Notes under the pieces: generated by a model
The model's database searches: none
Seen by the model: only the letters and a program-made list of their open reading frames with translations
Told to the model about the DNA's origin: nothing
Program-made: the position numbers and the translations under genes
NCBI RefSeq assembly: GCF_008124885.1
Contig: NZ_VNHX01000019.1
Location: forward strand, 1 to 64,000
Length of the DNA: 64,000 nucleotides
Direction: 5' to 3'
Source of the DNA: Sphingobacterium allocomposti
GTDB lineage: Bacteria; Bacteroidota; Bacteroidia; Sphingobacteriales; Sphingobacteriaceae
Shown: piece after piece, positions 51,901-61,269 of the stretch
Layout: each line of letters starts with the position of its first letter
Numbering within the stretch: the first letter of the stretch is position 1

Positions 51901-52734
51901 GTTGTAGGCATAATACTTTGGATCGAACAACTCCAAACTGGAATGGATGGATAGCCAGTTCGATTTCAGATCGATGTAACGCACAAGTATCAGGACGGCG
52001 GTAAAGAGCAAAACGCTGAGCCAGGCATGGTCTTTCTTTGCAAAATGTAGGCAGACGCTGTTAGTCAGAACGACTATACATATCAACGCTGCCACCCAGC
52101 AAAAAAACTGTAAGGTGATATAAATGTTATCTTTCTTACCGCTGATCAGTTTGATCGAGAAGAGGTAGTTATTGTCCTTGCTGTAGATATTTCGGATATT
52201 TCCGTTATCGTCGTATTGGGCAATCTCCACATTTTTGACGTCGATGGTTGGAAGAAAGCTGTTCGTCAGATAGGAATTAACCGTTTCGAAGTTTCGCTTG
52301 ATTGGAACCATCGCTACAACGGATATGCCGTTCCCGAGCAGTTTTTTCTTTACGAGGAACGATCTGTTTTCGGATTGAAGGTAGGAGGTGTTATTTCTTA
52401 GACCGACATCCGTGACCGGAACATAGATGTTGGTGGACCAGTGCACCAGCTGATTGTTTCGGTATACATAGAAGAAGATGAACTCCTTAGCAATGTCGTC
52501 GGTAAGTTTTGCTATTTGTACAGGATATTTGTCGACGTTCTGAAAGGTTTTTAGCGTGAGACTGTCCTGCAGTATCTCGTCTATTCTATCTTCAAACCGG
52601 TGAATACTTTTCGTGAGCTTTTTTTCGTCCAGTCCAAGCATATCCTCGTCCGAAATCGTGAAATGGATCGTGACAGCGGTCCCGACCAAAGAGAGCGTTA
52701 AAACTAAAAGCAGGAATCGAATCTTCGTTAACAT
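48991..52734 (-). CDS. Very large NtrY-like sensor histidine kinase
   Basis: A 1247-residue membrane sensor. The N terminus has one membrane segment and a periplasmic domain, then a block of about eight membrane helices (about 200-460), a second extracytoplasmic region (about 480-720), two further helices flanking a third periplasmic domain, and a HAMP-like linker (SSKITKPLDIVRQKLAETQL). The kinase core has the H-box at His1035 (VAHEIKNPLTPMKLG), N-box NLFKNAIEAA, G1 DNGYGI, F-box PNFTTK and G2 GTGLGLAF. No response regulator is adjacent. Length is far above a typical kinase of about 500 residues. Confidence 0.92.
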   Translation of the reverse strand: MLTKIRFLLLVLTLSLVGTAVTIHFTISDEDMLGLDEKKLTKSIHRFEDRIDEILQDSLTLKTFQNVDKYPVQIAKLTDDIAKEFIFFYVYRNNQLVHWSTNIYVPVTDVGLRNNTSYLQSENRSFLVKKKLLGNGISVVAMVPIKRNFETVNSYLTNSFLPTIDVKNVEIAQYDDNGNIRNIYSKDNNYLFSIKLISGKKDNIYITLQFFCWVAALICIVVLTNSVCLHFAKKDHAWLSVLLFTAVLILVRYIDLKSNWLSIHSSLELFDPKYYAYNEFLPNIWSYLMTTGSIFWLICFVRIVQNYLPVPAWTRKKNCSVVISILGMASLYVAAQVMYYFLGTLLTHSPLYENDFTKILNLGLYGWLCIILFCFNVATLVLYTDSIVQMVRYFLNNITLMLNIELICLVVALIFTAIIGFNVFFCILFGILVFLRTYKTYNFSTPYRLSIFITTVLLLSCISVISYNHYNSIKKIDGMKQSISHLLAEDDVNAVSLFIDLEKNINEDYKLEKLLSLNRERPDIDYITDYIKTRYLSGYLSKFEFQAYYYDNEGLPLEDYPVDKAAEYREKVIKSAIKIPFTSNFYRLRSELGTHEYFTHLSVPYENAPDKSYHIYLNLKNLSYSTLLPYPDVLSDNKTSSWQLDAFRNNSYALYKGNNLVTQYGTYNYPENDIQIPNELRQYINIKENDSFLHLAYRPDQYTTIIFSKQKTTLWEYLALGSIVFIVLLTFFGLFNITNYLVTTFSDKSFRWNRIRYHFRVLFNSVQYSTRIQTLVIMSVLLGILISGAIAFISINRQLEETTSANRLKEIAEVTKKLENNLGSQGDGFQSKLVGMLKEMAPSTLTNFNLYDKSGKLLYSSQPRIFDLKLVSEYINPTALNKLAVLRKSEAYEQEQISNFRFSSAYAAIKNEEYKTVAYLNIPYYTTEKDATASKNLLLNTILNIYTFIIILFGFIAVALSSKITKPLDIVRQKLAETQLSNKINEPLYWERNDEIGMLIKEYNYMLIKLEESAKQLRDAEREKAWREMAKQVAHEIKNPLTPMKLGIQQLVRSYNEGDSRFAERFHRISNSIIEQIDSLSKIATEFSAFAKLPETNLVKINLVEEILKVMNLFNNSSNTSIILINETNEKNIYILGDHDQILRSFNNLFKNAIEAAVGRKKTRISVTLSYKDKGFVQIHIQDNGYGISEEVIPNIFKPNFTTKSSGTGLGLAFVKQTVTGIGGKIEFITKANTGTTFIITLPIYRP

Positions 52735-52863
52735 GTATTCCTCTGACTACCTAAACTGTAAACTTAGATAAATTTGGCCTTATATCCAATACAAATAGCT
52801 TCGGATAGGCCGTGTAAGATTTGCCCGTATGCCCGATTACCAGAGCTACTTAAAGAAACAAAA

Positions 52864-52891
52864 AATCCCCGTGCAGGTTTTGACGAGGATT
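52864..52891 (-). terminator. Terminator of the sdh operon
   Basis: AATCCCCGT (52864-52872) pairs with ACGAGGATT (52883-52891, one wobble); read on the minus strand it is followed by TTTTTTG. It lies 25 bp past the sdhB stop. Confidence 0.8.
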
Positions 52892-52916
52892 CTTTGTTTT
52901 ATAACGTTTTTTGCAT

Positions 52917-53696
52917 TTAATTGTGGGTATGTACATCTTCTTCGCGGAAGAATTTCGCTGTGAAATATTCACGGTTCATTCTTGCGATGTTCGATAGCTT
53001 GATACCTTTTGGACATTCTGCTTCACATGCTCCGGTATTTGTACAGTTACCGAATCCTTCTGCGTCCATTTGGTCTACCATAGCCTGTGCCCGTTCGTAG
53101 CGCTCTGTCTGTCCTTGCGGAAGAAGTGCAAACTGAGAGATCTTCGCGGACACAAATAACATGGCCGACGCATTTTTACATGCTGCCACGCAAGCTCCGC
53201 ATCCGATACATGTAGCAGATTCAAAGGCCTCATCAGCGATACGCTTCGGAACAGGAATAGCGTTGGCATCAGGTACGCCACCTGTGTTGACGTTTACATA
53301 TCCGCCAGCTTGCTGGATACGGTCGAAGGCTGTACGGTCTACGGCCAGGTCTTTTAGTACCGGAAATGCCGCTGCACGCCAAGGTTCGATCACTATGGTT
53401 TGCCCGTCGTGGAACGAGCGCATGTGAAGCTGACAGGTCGTGATGCCGTATTTCGGTCCATGGGGGCGTCCGTTAATCACTAGCGAACACATGCCGCAGA
53501 TACCTTCGCGACAATCGTGGTCAAAGTAAATAGGATCTTCTCCTTTGCGGGTGAGGTCTTCGTTTACAACATCAAGCATTTCCAGGAATGACATGTCATC
53601 AGCAATGTCGTTCGCTTGAATTGTCACAAACTGACCTTTGGATTTATCATTTTTTTGACGCCAGACTTTTAGCGTTAAATTCATATGTTGTGCCAT
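52917..53696 (-). CDS. sdhB: Succinate dehydrogenase/fumarate reductase iron-sulfur subunit
   Basis: A 259-residue electron-transfer subunit linking the flavoprotein to the quinone site. Cluster ligands: [2Fe-2S] in [11 protein letters not shown] plus a later Cys (TTCQLHM), [4Fe-4S] in [11 protein letters not shown], [3Fe-4S] in [14 protein letters not shown]. The start [14 protein letters not shown] at 53696 is chosen over an upstream ATG. It is the last gene of sdhCAB. Confidence 0.95.
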   Translation of the reverse strand: MAQHMNLTLKVWRQKNDKSKGQFVTIQANDIADDMSFLEMLDVVNEDLTRKGEDPIYFDHDCREGICGMCSLVINGRPHGPKYGITTCQLHMRSFHDGQTIVIEPWRAAAFPVLKDLAVDRTAFDRIQQAGGYVNVNTGGVPDANAIPVPKRIADEAFESATCIGCGACVAACKNASAMLFVSAKISQFALLPQGQTERYERAQAMVDQMDAEGFGNCTNTGACEAECPKGIKLSNIARMNREYFTAKFFREEDVHTHN

Positions 53697-53749
53697 GATA
53701 ATATTGTTAAGTAATGACAAGTAAGCAAGCACGCTTGCTTACTCTACTA

Positions 53750-55684
53750 CTATTTATAACTTCTTTGTGTTAATTTAACGTTTTCGAAAACTAACTCTTC
53801 TTTGTGTAAAACTTCAGGCTGGTCTTCGCCTTTAAATTCCCAGGCTGCTACATAAGCGAAGTTCTCATCGTCGCGTTTAGCTTCTCCTTCTTCGGTCTGG
53901 GATTCAAGGCGGAAGTGGCCACCACAGGATTCGGCGCGGTTCAAGGCGTCATCAACCATCAATTCGCCTAATTCCAGGAAGTCAGCTACGCGGCCTGCTT
54001 TTTCCAATGACATGTTAAGCTCTTCATTTTCGCCCAACACCTTAACGTCAGACCAAAACTCTCTCTTCAGGTTCTGAATCAGTCCCTTTGCTTTTGTCAG
54101 TCCTTCCGCGGTTCTCGCCATACCACAATATTCCCACATGATCTTTCCAAGCTCTTTATGGATATCGTCTACCGTTTTTGATCCTTTCAGGCTAAGGAGG
54201 GTATTGATTCTGTCTTCAACTTCCTTGCGGGTCTGCTCGAATGCGGGGTGATTTTTGTCTACCGGCGCGAAGGAGCCTAGGTTTGCGAGGTAATCCCCGA
54301 CAGTATAAGGAATAACGAAATATCCGTCAGATAAGCCTTGCATTAAGGCTGAAGCGCCCAGACGGTTCGCACCGTGATCGGAGAAGTTACACTCGCCAAG
54401 CGCGTAAAGCCCAGGAACAGTCGTCATGAGATTATAATCGACCCAGATACCGCCCATGGTATAGTGCACCGCTGGGTAGATACGCATAGGCTGCTCGTAA
54501 GGATTCTCGTCGGTAATTTGATAATACATATCAAATAGGTTTCCGTATTTCGCTTCTACAGTATCTTTTCCTAAACGCTTAATGGCGTCGGCGAAGTCTA
54601 AGAATACTGCAACGCCGGATTTACCAACACCACGACCCTCGTCGACCATCTCTTTTGCGTTACGTGAAGCGACGTCACGAGGTACAAGGTTTCCGAATGA
54701 CGGATATTTTCTTTCCAGGAAGTAATCCCTGTCTTCTTCTTTAATATCGGCAGGCTTCAGTTCGCCTTTACGCAGTTTGGCAGCAAGCTCCTGTGTTTTG
54801 GGAACCCATACGCGGCCGTCGTTACGTAGAGACTCTGACATCAATGTCAGTTTCGACTGGTGATCTCCTGTAACAGGAATACATGTCGGGTGAATCTGTG
54901 TATAACATGGGTTGGCAAAGAATGCTCCACGTTTATGCGCGCGCCAGGCCGCGGTCACGTTACAGCCCATAGCGTTGGTAGATAGGAAGAACACGTTACC
55001 GTAGCCTCCGGTACACAATAATACCGCGTGTCCTTCGTGTGCTTCTACTTTACCGGTTACTAAATCTCTCGTGATAATACCACGCGCGTGTCCATCGATC
55101 TTAACAAGATCTAACATTTCGTGCCTGGTGTATGACTGTACTTTGCCTTTCTTAATTTGACGGTTTAATGCCGAGTATGCGCCCAGTAGCAGCTGCTGTC
55201 CTGTTTGACCCCGTGCATAAAACGTACGGGACACCTGTGCACCACCGAAAGAGCGGTTGTCCAATAGACCTCCGTATTCGCGGGCGAAAGGCACCCCCTG
55301 AGCGACACATTGGTCGATGATATTGACAGACACCTCTGCCAGACGGTACACGTTAGCCTCTCTTGCACGGTAATCTCCTCCTTTGATTGTATCGTAGAAT
55401 AGACGGAATACCGAGTCGCCGTCATTTTGATAATTTTTCGCGGCGTTGATACCTCCCTGCGCAGCGATGGAGTGCGCACGGCGAGGAGAATCTTGGTAGC
55501 AGAAGGTCTTCACATTGTAGCCTAGTTCTGCCAAGGAAGCTGCTGCTGACGCTCCAGCCAACCCTGTACCCACGACGATTATCGTAAACTTACGTTTGTT
55601 GGCTGGGTTGACCAACTTCATTTCAAATTTATGTTTTGACCATTTCTCCGCTAACGGGCCTGCTGGTACTTTTGAATCTAACAT
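53750..55684 (-). CDS. sdhA: Succinate dehydrogenase/fumarate reductase flavoprotein subunit
   Basis: A 644-residue catalytic subunit oxidising succinate (or reducing fumarate) with covalent FAD. The FAD-binding loop is [20 protein letters not shown] and the His-flavin segment is [32 protein letters not shown] and [20 protein letters not shown] are family blocks. It is the type found with a single five-helix cytochrome b subunit. Confidence 0.96.
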   Translation of the reverse strand: MLDSKVPAGPLAEKWSKHKFEMKLVNPANKRKFTIIVVGTGLAGASAAASLAELGYNVKTFCYQDSPRRAHSIAAQGGINAAKNYQNDGDSVFRLFYDTIKGGDYRAREANVYRLAEVSVNIIDQCVAQGVPFAREYGGLLDNRSFGGAQVSRTFYARGQTGQQLLLGAYSALNRQIKKGKVQSYTRHEMLDLVKIDGHARGIITRDLVTGKVEAHEGHAVLLCTGGYGNVFFLSTNAMGCNVTAAWRAHKRGAFFANPCYTQIHPTCIPVTGDHQSKLTLMSESLRNDGRVWVPKTQELAAKLRKGELKPADIKEEDRDYFLERKYPSFGNLVPRDVASRNAKEMVDEGRGVGKSGVAVFLDFADAIKRLGKDTVEAKYGNLFDMYYQITDENPYEQPMRIYPAVHYTMGGIWVDYNLMTTVPGLYALGECNFSDHGANRLGASALMQGLSDGYFVIPYTVGDYLANLGSFAPVDKNHPAFEQTRKEVEDRINTLLSLKGSKTVDDIHKELGKIMWEYCGMARTAEGLTKAKGLIQNLKREFWSDVKVLGENEELNMSLEKAGRVADFLELGELMVDDALNRAESCGGHFRLESQTEEGEAKRDDENFAYVAAWEFKGEDQPEVLHKEELVFENVKLTQRSYK

Positions 55685-55730
55685 ATTTAAATACTTTATA
55701 TTTAACAGATATGAGTATATATCCTAAATA

Positions 55731-56504
55731 TTATTTAACGAAATAGAAATATAGGGGCATTAGTGCGAAAGCCACAGGAATGATGACTCCGAATACCCAA
55801 ACACCCAGGAATTCGATCAAGGGTACATATTTTTTGTGCGACACACCCAAGGTCTGAAATGCAGACTTGAAGCCGTGTATAAGGTGAAACGAAAGGGCTA
55901 TCATCGCAATGACGTAGAAAATAACCAGGCCGAGGTTCTGGAAAGCAAAATCAACCTGCTTATACAAATCGCGCGCTTTCACAATTTCGACGTTGTCTTC
56001 CACAGTAACCTGATAGTCCCTGAAGTCGGCCGCATCGAGTTCCTGTGATGTCGTCTTTCCCGTAGCCAGGTCTGTGCGGTACTCGATGTACGGCACCTGG
56101 TCGTTATGGTACTTCCACCAAAAGTTCTGCATGTGCGTTGCGAGGAAAACCAAAATAACCGTTCCTAAGATCCCCATATTGCGGGAACTCCATTTACTAT
56201 TCGCCTTTCCGTCGAATTGCGCATAGCCAATCGGGCGGGCAGCTCTATTCTTTAGTGTCAATACCAAAGCGTAGATTGCGTGGATAATAATAGAGGCATA
56301 AAGTAGATAAGAAACTACCTTAATGGGGGTGAAATGTGTCATGAAATACGCATAGTTATTGAACGCGTACCCCTCGTCATTTTTAAATAACTGCAAGTTA
56401 CCAATCAAGTGAACTACTAGGAATGTACATAGGAAAATTCCCGTTAAGCTCATGATTAGTTTTCTTCCTAGTGAAGAACTTAAAACTGGCTTTGAATTAC
56501 TCAT
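55731..56504 (-). CDS. sdhC: Succinate dehydrogenase cytochrome b subunit
   Basis: A 257-residue b558-type anchor with about five membrane helices. Conserved His residues that may bind heme occur in VVHLIGNLQLF, ASIIIHAIYALVL, VFLATHMQNFWWKYHN and LSFHLIHGFKSAFQ. One gene replaces separate sdhC and sdhD, as is usual in Bacteroidota. It is first in the operon. Confidence 0.93.
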   Translation of the reverse strand: MSNSKPVLSSSLGRKLIMSLTGIFLCTFLVVHLIGNLQLFKNDEGYAFNNYAYFMTHFTPIKVVSYLLYASIIIHAIYALVLTLKNRAARPIGYAQFDGKANSKWSSRNMGILGTVILVFLATHMQNFWWKYHNDQVPYIEYRTDLATGKTTSQELDAADFRDYQVTVEDNVEIVKARDLYKQVDFAFQNLGLVIFYVIAMIALSFHLIHGFKSAFQTLGVSHKKYVPLIEFLGVWVFGVIIPVAFALMPLYFYFVK

Positions 56505-56529
56505 TATCCTTGATATTTTATTTGATTCG

Positions 56530-56563
56530 CAAATCTATTTATTTGTTAACAGAAATCTGACAA
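56530..56563 (-). promoter_or_regulatory. Candidate promoter of sdhCAB
   Basis: On the minus strand TAGATTTG (56537-56530) fits the -7 consensus exactly. A TTG (56563-56561) is 23 bp upstream, slightly longer than usual. The start codon lies 25 bp downstream. Confidence 0.55.
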
Positions 56564-56601
56564 TCGGCAATAAAAACAGGCAATTTAGAACGTTTCTAAT
56601 C

Positions 56602-56636
56602 AAAAAAAGCCTTGCCGGAGAAACTCCATGCAAGGC
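56602..56636 (-). terminator. Terminator of the outer-membrane barrel gene
   Basis: GCCTTGC (56609-56615) pairs with GCAAGGC (56630-56636), with an inner GGAG/CTCC stem. On the minus strand it is followed by seven T residues (56608-56602). Confidence 0.85.
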
Positions 56637-56691
56637 GTTGTAATAAGGTGTTTTGCGTTTCGTTAGCGAGCCGCAATTAAGTTGTATTTTT

Positions 56692-57273
56692 TTATAAGAA
56701 GGAGAAACCGACACCGATGGTCCACATCCTGATTTTTTGATTGCCTGTTTCGTTGAGGTTGGTCAGGCCATGCTCGTAACGCAGATCCACTGTAAAACTG
56801 CTGATGTCGGCACCGATGCCGCCGATGATACCGGTGGAATTCTTTTTATATGCGTCCCAGTTGGTAGCTTCGCTTAGATTGACTACTTTACCATCCTGAG
56901 CAAATGAGAAAACCGGTCCGGCCTGTATGCGGGCACCGATAGGGCCTATTCCGATTCTAGTTCCCAACAGGATAGGAACATCCATACTTTTAAATGTTGC
57001 ATCTCCTTCTTCTCCATTTTCTAACGAGATACCTGCCTTTTTACTCGCGTAGTAAACTTCGGGCTGTACGTGGAATCCGGCGATGCCTACACGGCCCCAA
57101 GCACCCAATTGGAACCCTGTTTTCGTATCTGAGTTAAGAAATCTTCCTTCGGAGCGCAGACTGGAGAAGCCTAATCCGCCCTTTAATCCCACTTTAAATG
57201 TAGGGAATAATTGTGCCTGCGAAATACCGATAGCGGCAATCAAACAAATTAAAGTAAGTATAGATTTTTTCAT
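56692..57273 (-). CDS. Outer-membrane beta-barrel protein (PorT-like)
   Basis: A 193-residue secreted protein. The signal peptide ends near SQAQ20. Repeated short amphipathic strands (FKVGLKGGLGFSSLRS, FQLGAWGRVGIAGFHVQPEV, SFTVDLRYEHGLTNLNE) and the terminal Phe-containing strand WTIGVGFSFL indicate an eight-stranded barrel of the PorT/OMP_b-brl_2 type. The specific role is unknown. Confidence 0.85.
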   Translation of the reverse strand: MKKSILTLICLIAAIGISQAQLFPTFKVGLKGGLGFSSLRSEGRFLNSDTKTGFQLGAWGRVGIAGFHVQPEVYYASKKAGISLENGEEGDATFKSMDVPILLGTRIGIGPIGARIQAGPVFSFAQDGKVVNLSEATNWDAYKKNSTGIIGGIGADISSFTVDLRYEHGLTNLNETGNQKIRMWTIGVGFSFL

Positions 57274-57336
57274 ATGAAAAATATTTATTTATTTTAATAA
57301 CTACAATAATAACGTATTTGTTTTAATAATCGATAT

Positions 57337-57552
57337 ATGAGCTCACTAAAAATATCAGAAACCGAATGGGAAGTGCTGAAGATAAAATTACAGCGTAAAT
57401 ATAATCATCTGACGCCCGAGGATCTAGCTTACGCTGCTGGTCAGGAAGAAGATCTTCTGCAAAGGCTTGCTAAACGTTTGCGCAGGGACAGGGATTATGT
57501 TGTCTTCACCCTTTCGAAAGAATTAAATGATCTCACCTCGAACCGGCTATAA
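57337..57552 (+). CDS. CsbD-like small stress protein
   Basis: A 71-residue protein resembling the CsbD family: ISETEWEVLKIKLQRKYNHL and TPEDLAYAAGQEEDLLQRLA match the family pattern, with a longer C-terminal part. CsbD-like proteins are induced under stress in other bacteria but have no known activity. It is followed one base later by csaA, so the two are probably co-transcribed. Confidence 0.75.
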   Translation: MSSLKISETEWEVLKIKLQRKYNHLTPEDLAYAAGQEEDLLQRLAKRLRRDRDYVVFTLSKELNDLTSNRL

Positions 57553-57553
57553 T

Positions 57554-57895
57554 ATGGAAGAACTGATTTCGTGGCAGGATTTTGAAAAGGTAGTCTTGAA
57601 GGTGGGGACCATTTTGGAGGTTTCCGATTTTCCGAAAGCGAGGAAGCCGGCGTACCAGCTGCACATCGATTTCGGCCCTGCCGTGGGTGTGCTGAAGTCG
57701 AGTGCGCAGATTACACATCATTATAAGAAGGAGGAGCTTATCGGTAAGCAGGTTCTGGCGGTGGTCAATTTTCCGAAAAAGCAGATTGCTAATTTTATGT
57801 CGGAATGTCTGGTTACGGGTTTCGCTGACGAGAATGGCGATATTGTGCTGGCGACGGTCGATATGCCGGTACCCAACGGCGCCAAGTTGATGTAG
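57554..57895 (+). CDS. csaA: tRNA-binding-domain protein CsaA
   Basis: A 113-residue OB-fold protein: FEKVVLKVGTILEVSDFPKA, the RKPAYQLHIDFG strand and NFPKKQIANFMSECLVTGFA are CsaA signatures. CsaA acts as a secretion-related chaperone in Bacillus and binds tRNA in structures. The start MEELISWQDF at 57554 is preferred to an upstream frame extension that overlaps the CsbD-like gene. Confidence 0.9.
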   Translation: MEELISWQDFEKVVLKVGTILEVSDFPKARKPAYQLHIDFGPAVGVLKSSAQITHHYKKEELIGKQVLAVVNFPKKQIANFMSECLVTGFADENGDIVLATVDMPVPNGAKLM

Positions 57896-57896
57896 G

Positions 57897-58373
57897 ATGA
57901 GGGTATATAACTTCGAAGAAGATGCGGGCATGCTTTCCCAGGGAGACATGGATACGCTTTATATGCGGGAAGCACTTCGGCTGGCGGAAAAGGCATTTGA
58001 AGAGGACGAGGTGCCGATAGGGGCTATCATTGTAAGTCGGGGCAAGATTATAGGCAAAGGATATAATCTTACGGAGCGGCTGCATGATGTCACCGCACAT
58101 GCGGAGATGCAGGCTTTTACCGCAGCCTCTAATTTTCTGGGAGGCAAGTATTTGAGAGATTGTACATTGTATGTGACGGTAGAACCGTGCGTAATGTGTG
58201 CCGGCGCATCCTACTGGACGCAGGTATCCCGCATTGTGTACGGAGCGAAAGACGAAAAAAGAGGATCGTCGAAATACGGATCTTTATACCATCCTAAAAC
58301 GGAAGTGGTTGCAGGGGTTCTCGCTGAGCAGTGTGGAGAACTCATAAGATCATTTTTTCGTAATAAAAGATAG
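57897..58373 (+). CDS. tadA: tRNA-specific adenosine deaminase
   Basis: A 158-residue cytidine-deaminase-fold enzyme converting A34 to inosine in tRNA-Arg. The zinc site is H68-A-E70 (VTAHAEMQAF) and P97-C-V-M-C101. The start could also be the Met at 57948, as residues 1-17 are not conserved in the family. A related guanine-deaminase role is less likely given the TadA-like context motif EVPIGAIIV. Confidence 0.9.
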   Translation: MRVYNFEEDAGMLSQGDMDTLYMREALRLAEKAFEEDEVPIGAIIVSRGKIIGKGYNLTERLHDVTAHAEMQAFTAASNFLGGKYLRDCTLYVTVEPCVMCAGASYWTQVSRIVYGAKDEKRGSSKYGSLYHPKTEVVAGVLAEQCGELIRSFFRNKR

Positions 58374-58467
58374 AAAAATTGAAGATTTCGCGCTTTCATA
58401 AAACCGAAGGTGTATTGAAATTGTTATATTCGTGTTATTAAATATCTAATAATAAAACAGAAATATT

Positions 58468-59076
58468 ATGGCATTTGAATTAGAAGCATTACCATACGCA
58501 GCTGACGCGTTGGAACCACACATTGACAAGGATACAATGGAAATCCACCACGATCGTCATCATCAGGCTTACGTGGATAACTTAAACAAGGCGATCGCAG
58601 GTACAGATGCAGAGAATTTATCATTAGAGGAGATCAATAAAAACATTTCTAAATATTCAGCGGCAGTTCGTAATAACGGTGGTGGGCATTTCAATCACCA
58701 GTTGTTTTGGTCTATTTTGGGGCCTAATGCCGGTGGTGAGCCTACCGGAGAACTGGCGGAAGCCATTAACAGCACATTTGGTTCTTTTGCAGAGTTGAAG
58801 ACGCAGTTGCAGAATGCGGGAGCTACCCGTTTTGGATCTGGCTGGGCTTGGTTGATAGTGGATGGTGAAGGTAAGCTTGCTGTTACGTCTACTCCAAACC
58901 AGGACAATCCGCTGATGGATGTGGCAGAGGTTCAAGGTACGCCGATTTTAGGTATAGATGTATGGGAGCATGCATACTACCTCAAATATCAAAATAAACG
59001 TCCAGCGTATTTAGAGGCAATCTTCAATGTTATTGATTGGGGAGCTGTAACTAAACGCTATCAAGAAGCGAGATAA
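58468..59076 (+). CDS. sodA: Fe/Mn superoxide dismutase
   Basis: A 202-residue enzyme. Metal ligands are His27 ([12 protein letters not shown]), a His in the [11 protein letters not shown] block, and Asp and His in [23 protein letters not shown] is closer to the manganese type, but some Bacteroidota enzymes accept either metal. It is monocistronic with a strong terminator. Confidence 0.95.
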   Translation: MAFELEALPYAADALEPHIDKDTMEIHHDRHHQAYVDNLNKAIAGTDAENLSLEEINKNISKYSAAVRNNGGGHFNHQLFWSILGPNAGGEPTGELAEAINSTFGSFAELKTQLQNAGATRFGSGWAWLIVDGEGKLAVTSTPNQDNPLMDVAEVQGTPILGIDVWEHAYYLKYQNKRPAYLEAIFNVIDWGAVTKRYQEAR

Positions 59077-59096
59077 GTAGAATGTTATACGATTTT

Positions 59097-59136
59097 AACA
59101 GGCGATGGTTGTTGTGACCATCGCCTGTTTGTTTTT
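59097..59136 (+). terminator. Terminator of the superoxide dismutase gene
   Basis: AACAGGCGATGGT (59097-59109) pairs perfectly with ACCATCGCCTGTT (59117-59129), followed by TGTTTTT. It lies between convergent sod and recA. Confidence 0.9.
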
Positions 59137-59177
59137 CTGCCCGCGTGCTTCTTGGGGGCGTGGGGCCTTGAAATGTT

Positions 59178-60206
59178 TTAAGCTTCTTCTGTAAAAGCGT
59201 CGTGCTGATCCAGGTTTGTGCCGCTGACTTCCGCTCTGATTTTAGCCTCCAACTCATCGCTTAAATCCGGGTTGTCTAACAGTAAGGATTTGACGGCGTC
59301 CCGGCCCTGTCCAAGTTTCGTGTCGCCATAGCTAAACCACGAACCTGATTTTTTAATAATGTTGTATTCGACGCCGAGGTCAATAATCTCTCCTACTTTA
59401 GAGATCCCTTCGCCAAACATAATATCAAACTCCGCTACGCGGAAAGGGGGGGCAACTTTATTTTTGACGATCTTCACCTTTACACGGTTTCCGGATACTT
59501 CGTCTGAATCTTTAATCTGTGACGTACGGCGGATATCTAATCGCACGGATGCATAAAATTTAAGTGCATTTCCTCCGGTGGTTGTTTCAGGGTTTCCAAA
59601 CATGACGCCGATTTTTTCGCGTAGCTGGTTAATGAATATACAACAGCAGTTCGTCTTCGAGATAGTACCGGTCAACTTACGCAACGCCTGGGACATGAGA
59701 CGGGCCTGTAAACCCATTTTGGAGTCGCCCATTTCGCCTTCAATTTCACCTTTAGGAACCAAAGCCGCCACAGAGTCTATGACGATCACGTCAATTGCCC
59801 CCGAACGGATTAGGTTGTCTGCTATCTCCAGTGCCTGTTCTCCGTTGTCAGGTTGTGAGATTAACAGATTCTCAACGTCCACCCCTAACTTCTGTGCATA
59901 ATATTTATCGAAAGCATGCTCAGCATCGATAACCGCGGCAATACCTCCTTTTTTTTGCGCCTCAGCAACAATATGAGTCGCCAGTGTTGTTTTTCCCGAC
60001 GATTCCGGACCATAAATTTCGATGATACGGCCTTTGGGAACTCCTCCGATACCCAAAGCGATGTCAAGGCCCAGGGAACCTGTAGATATAGCTTCTACCG
60101 GTTCTACTGCCGAATCGCCTAATTTCATGATCGTACCTTTCCCGTAGGATTTTTCGAGTTTATCTAAAGTAAGCTGTAAGGCTTTTAGCTTGTCTGTGTT
60201 GCTCAT
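59178..60206 (-). CDS. recA: Recombinase RecA
   Basis: A 342-residue strand-exchange ATPase. Walker A is GPESSGKTT (66-74), Walker B lies in [14 protein letters not shown], and the DNA-binding loop region includes [16 protein letters not shown]. The C-terminal tail is short and acidic (FTEEA). No recognisable SOS box was identified upstream. Confidence 0.98.
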   Translation of the reverse strand: MSNTDKLKALQLTLDKLEKSYGKGTIMKLGDSAVEPVEAISTGSLGLDIALGIGGVPKGRIIEIYGPESSGKTTLATHIVAEAQKKGGIAAVIDAEHAFDKYYAQKLGVDVENLLISQPDNGEQALEIADNLIRSGAIDVIVIDSVAALVPKGEIEGEMGDSKMGLQARLMSQALRKLTGTISKTNCCCIFINQLREKIGVMFGNPETTTGGNALKFYASVRLDIRRTSQIKDSDEVSGNRVKVKIVKNKVAPPFRVAEFDIMFGEGISKVGEIIDLGVEYNIIKKSGSWFSYGDTKLGQGRDAVKSLLLDNPDLSDELEAKIRAEVSGTNLDQHDAFTEEA

Positions 60207-60225
60207 ATTTTTAGTATTTACAGTT

Positions 60226-60255
60226 CAAAAATAAAATTATTTTTTGGATTACAAA
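60226..60255 (-). promoter_or_regulatory. Promoter of recA
   Basis: On the minus strand TTTG (60255-60252), an 18-bp spacer and TATTTTTG (60233-60226) match the Bacteroidota consensus, about 20 bp upstream of the start codon. Confidence 0.65.
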
Positions 60256-60274
60256 AATTAAATTGCTAATAATA

Positions 60275-60943
60275 TTAGTTTTCTTTTGTTTCCTTTGCGG
60301 CTACTCCATAGTTTTTCTCGAAATATCGACAGAAGTAGGTGATGGGACATTCTTCACATTTCGGACGGCGCGCCAGACATATGTACCGCCCGTGAAGGAT
60401 CAGCCAATGATGGGCGATGGCAATCGTTTCTTTAGGGAGATATTGTATCAGCTGCTTCTCAACGGCCAGCGGCGTTGTCGCGCGGCTCGTCAGGCCGAGG
60501 CGGTTACTAACCCGGAACACATGCGTGTCTACCGCCATGGCGGGGTTGTTGTACACCACCGACGAAATGACGTTGGCCGTTTTTCTGCCTACACCCGGAA
60601 GTTTGACAAGGTCTTCTACTTTTTCAGGAACGACACCGCCAAACTCCTCAATGAGTTTACGGGCCATGCCGACAAGGTGTTTTGCTTTGTTGTTGGGATA
60701 ACTTACCGACCGTATATACGTAAACACTTCGTCTGCATTGCTTGCAGCCAGCGCGTCGGCTGTCGGAAAACGTTGGAACAGCGCAGGTGTCACCTGATTT
60801 ATCCGCTTGTCTGTACACTGCGCAGACAGGATAACGGCCACAAGTAATTCGTACGGATTGCTATAATGGAGTTCAGTTTGGGCGTCGGGGTTATGCGTAG
60901 AAAAGTATTTGACAAACTCTTGATATCTTTGCTTTTTTAACAT
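60275..60943 (-). CDS. nth: Endonuclease III
   Basis: A 222-residue DNA glycosylase/AP-lyase removing oxidised pyrimidines. The helix-hairpin-helix is LPGVGRKTANVI with the catalytic Asp in AVDTHVFR; the [4Fe-4S] ligands follow the C-X6-C-X2-C-X5-C pattern in CLARRPKCEECPITYFC. The Met at 60943 (MLKKQRYQEF) is preferred to one six codons upstream. Confidence 0.94.
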   Translation of the reverse strand: MLKKQRYQEFVKYFSTHNPDAQTELHYSNPYELLVAVILSAQCTDKRINQVTPALFQRFPTADALAASNADEVFTYIRSVSYPNNKAKHLVGMARKLIEEFGGVVPEKVEDLVKLPGVGRKTANVISSVVYNNPAMAVDTHVFRVSNRLGLTSRATTPLAVEKQLIQYLPKETIAIAHHWLILHGRYICLARRPKCEECPITYFCRYFEKNYGVAAKETKEN

Positions 60944-60978
60944 ACAGGCAAAGATATTCAAATCTCCCGGTAAATAAC

Positions 60979-61005
60979 AAAGTCTCTAAGATCATTAGAG
61001 ACTTT
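60979..61005 (-). terminator. Hairpin terminator between the small gene and nth
   Basis: AAAGTCTCTAA (60979-60989) and TTAGAGACTTT (60995-61005) are perfect inverted repeats with a 5-nt loop. The minus-strand arm ends in TTTGTTATTT, a moderate T-tract. Confidence 0.7.
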
Positions 61006-61011
61006 GCCATT

Positions 61012-61197
61012 TTACTTTATTAAGCTTTTCGAGTATGCTAAAATGTTCTCGATCACACGCCGGCTCGGGTCTTTTTCCAGCTGTCTGAGGCTGGATCTCA
61101 GGTTTTCCTCAAATATTTCATCTACTTTATCAACCATCGTCGCCTGCGTTTCGCTTAAGTCAGTAGCATGTTCATCTTTTGTAAAAAATTCTACCAT
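61012..61197 (-). CDS. Small acidic helical protein of unknown function
   Basis: A 61-residue protein rich in Glu, Asp and Lys with strong helix propensity (MVDKVDEIFEENLRSSLRQL). It ends seven bases before a hairpin terminator and is preceded by an AT-rich 72-bp spacer, so it looks like a true small gene. I do not recognise a family. Confidence 0.6.
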   Translation of the reverse strand: MVEFFTKDEHATDLSETQATMVDKVDEIFEENLRSSLRQLEKDPSRRVIENILAYSKSLIK

Positions 61198-61269
61198 AAG
61201 CGTTTTCGTTTTCTAAGTACATATTAAACGCAAGATAAAAAATTATAGTATACAAAATTTAACATTTTT

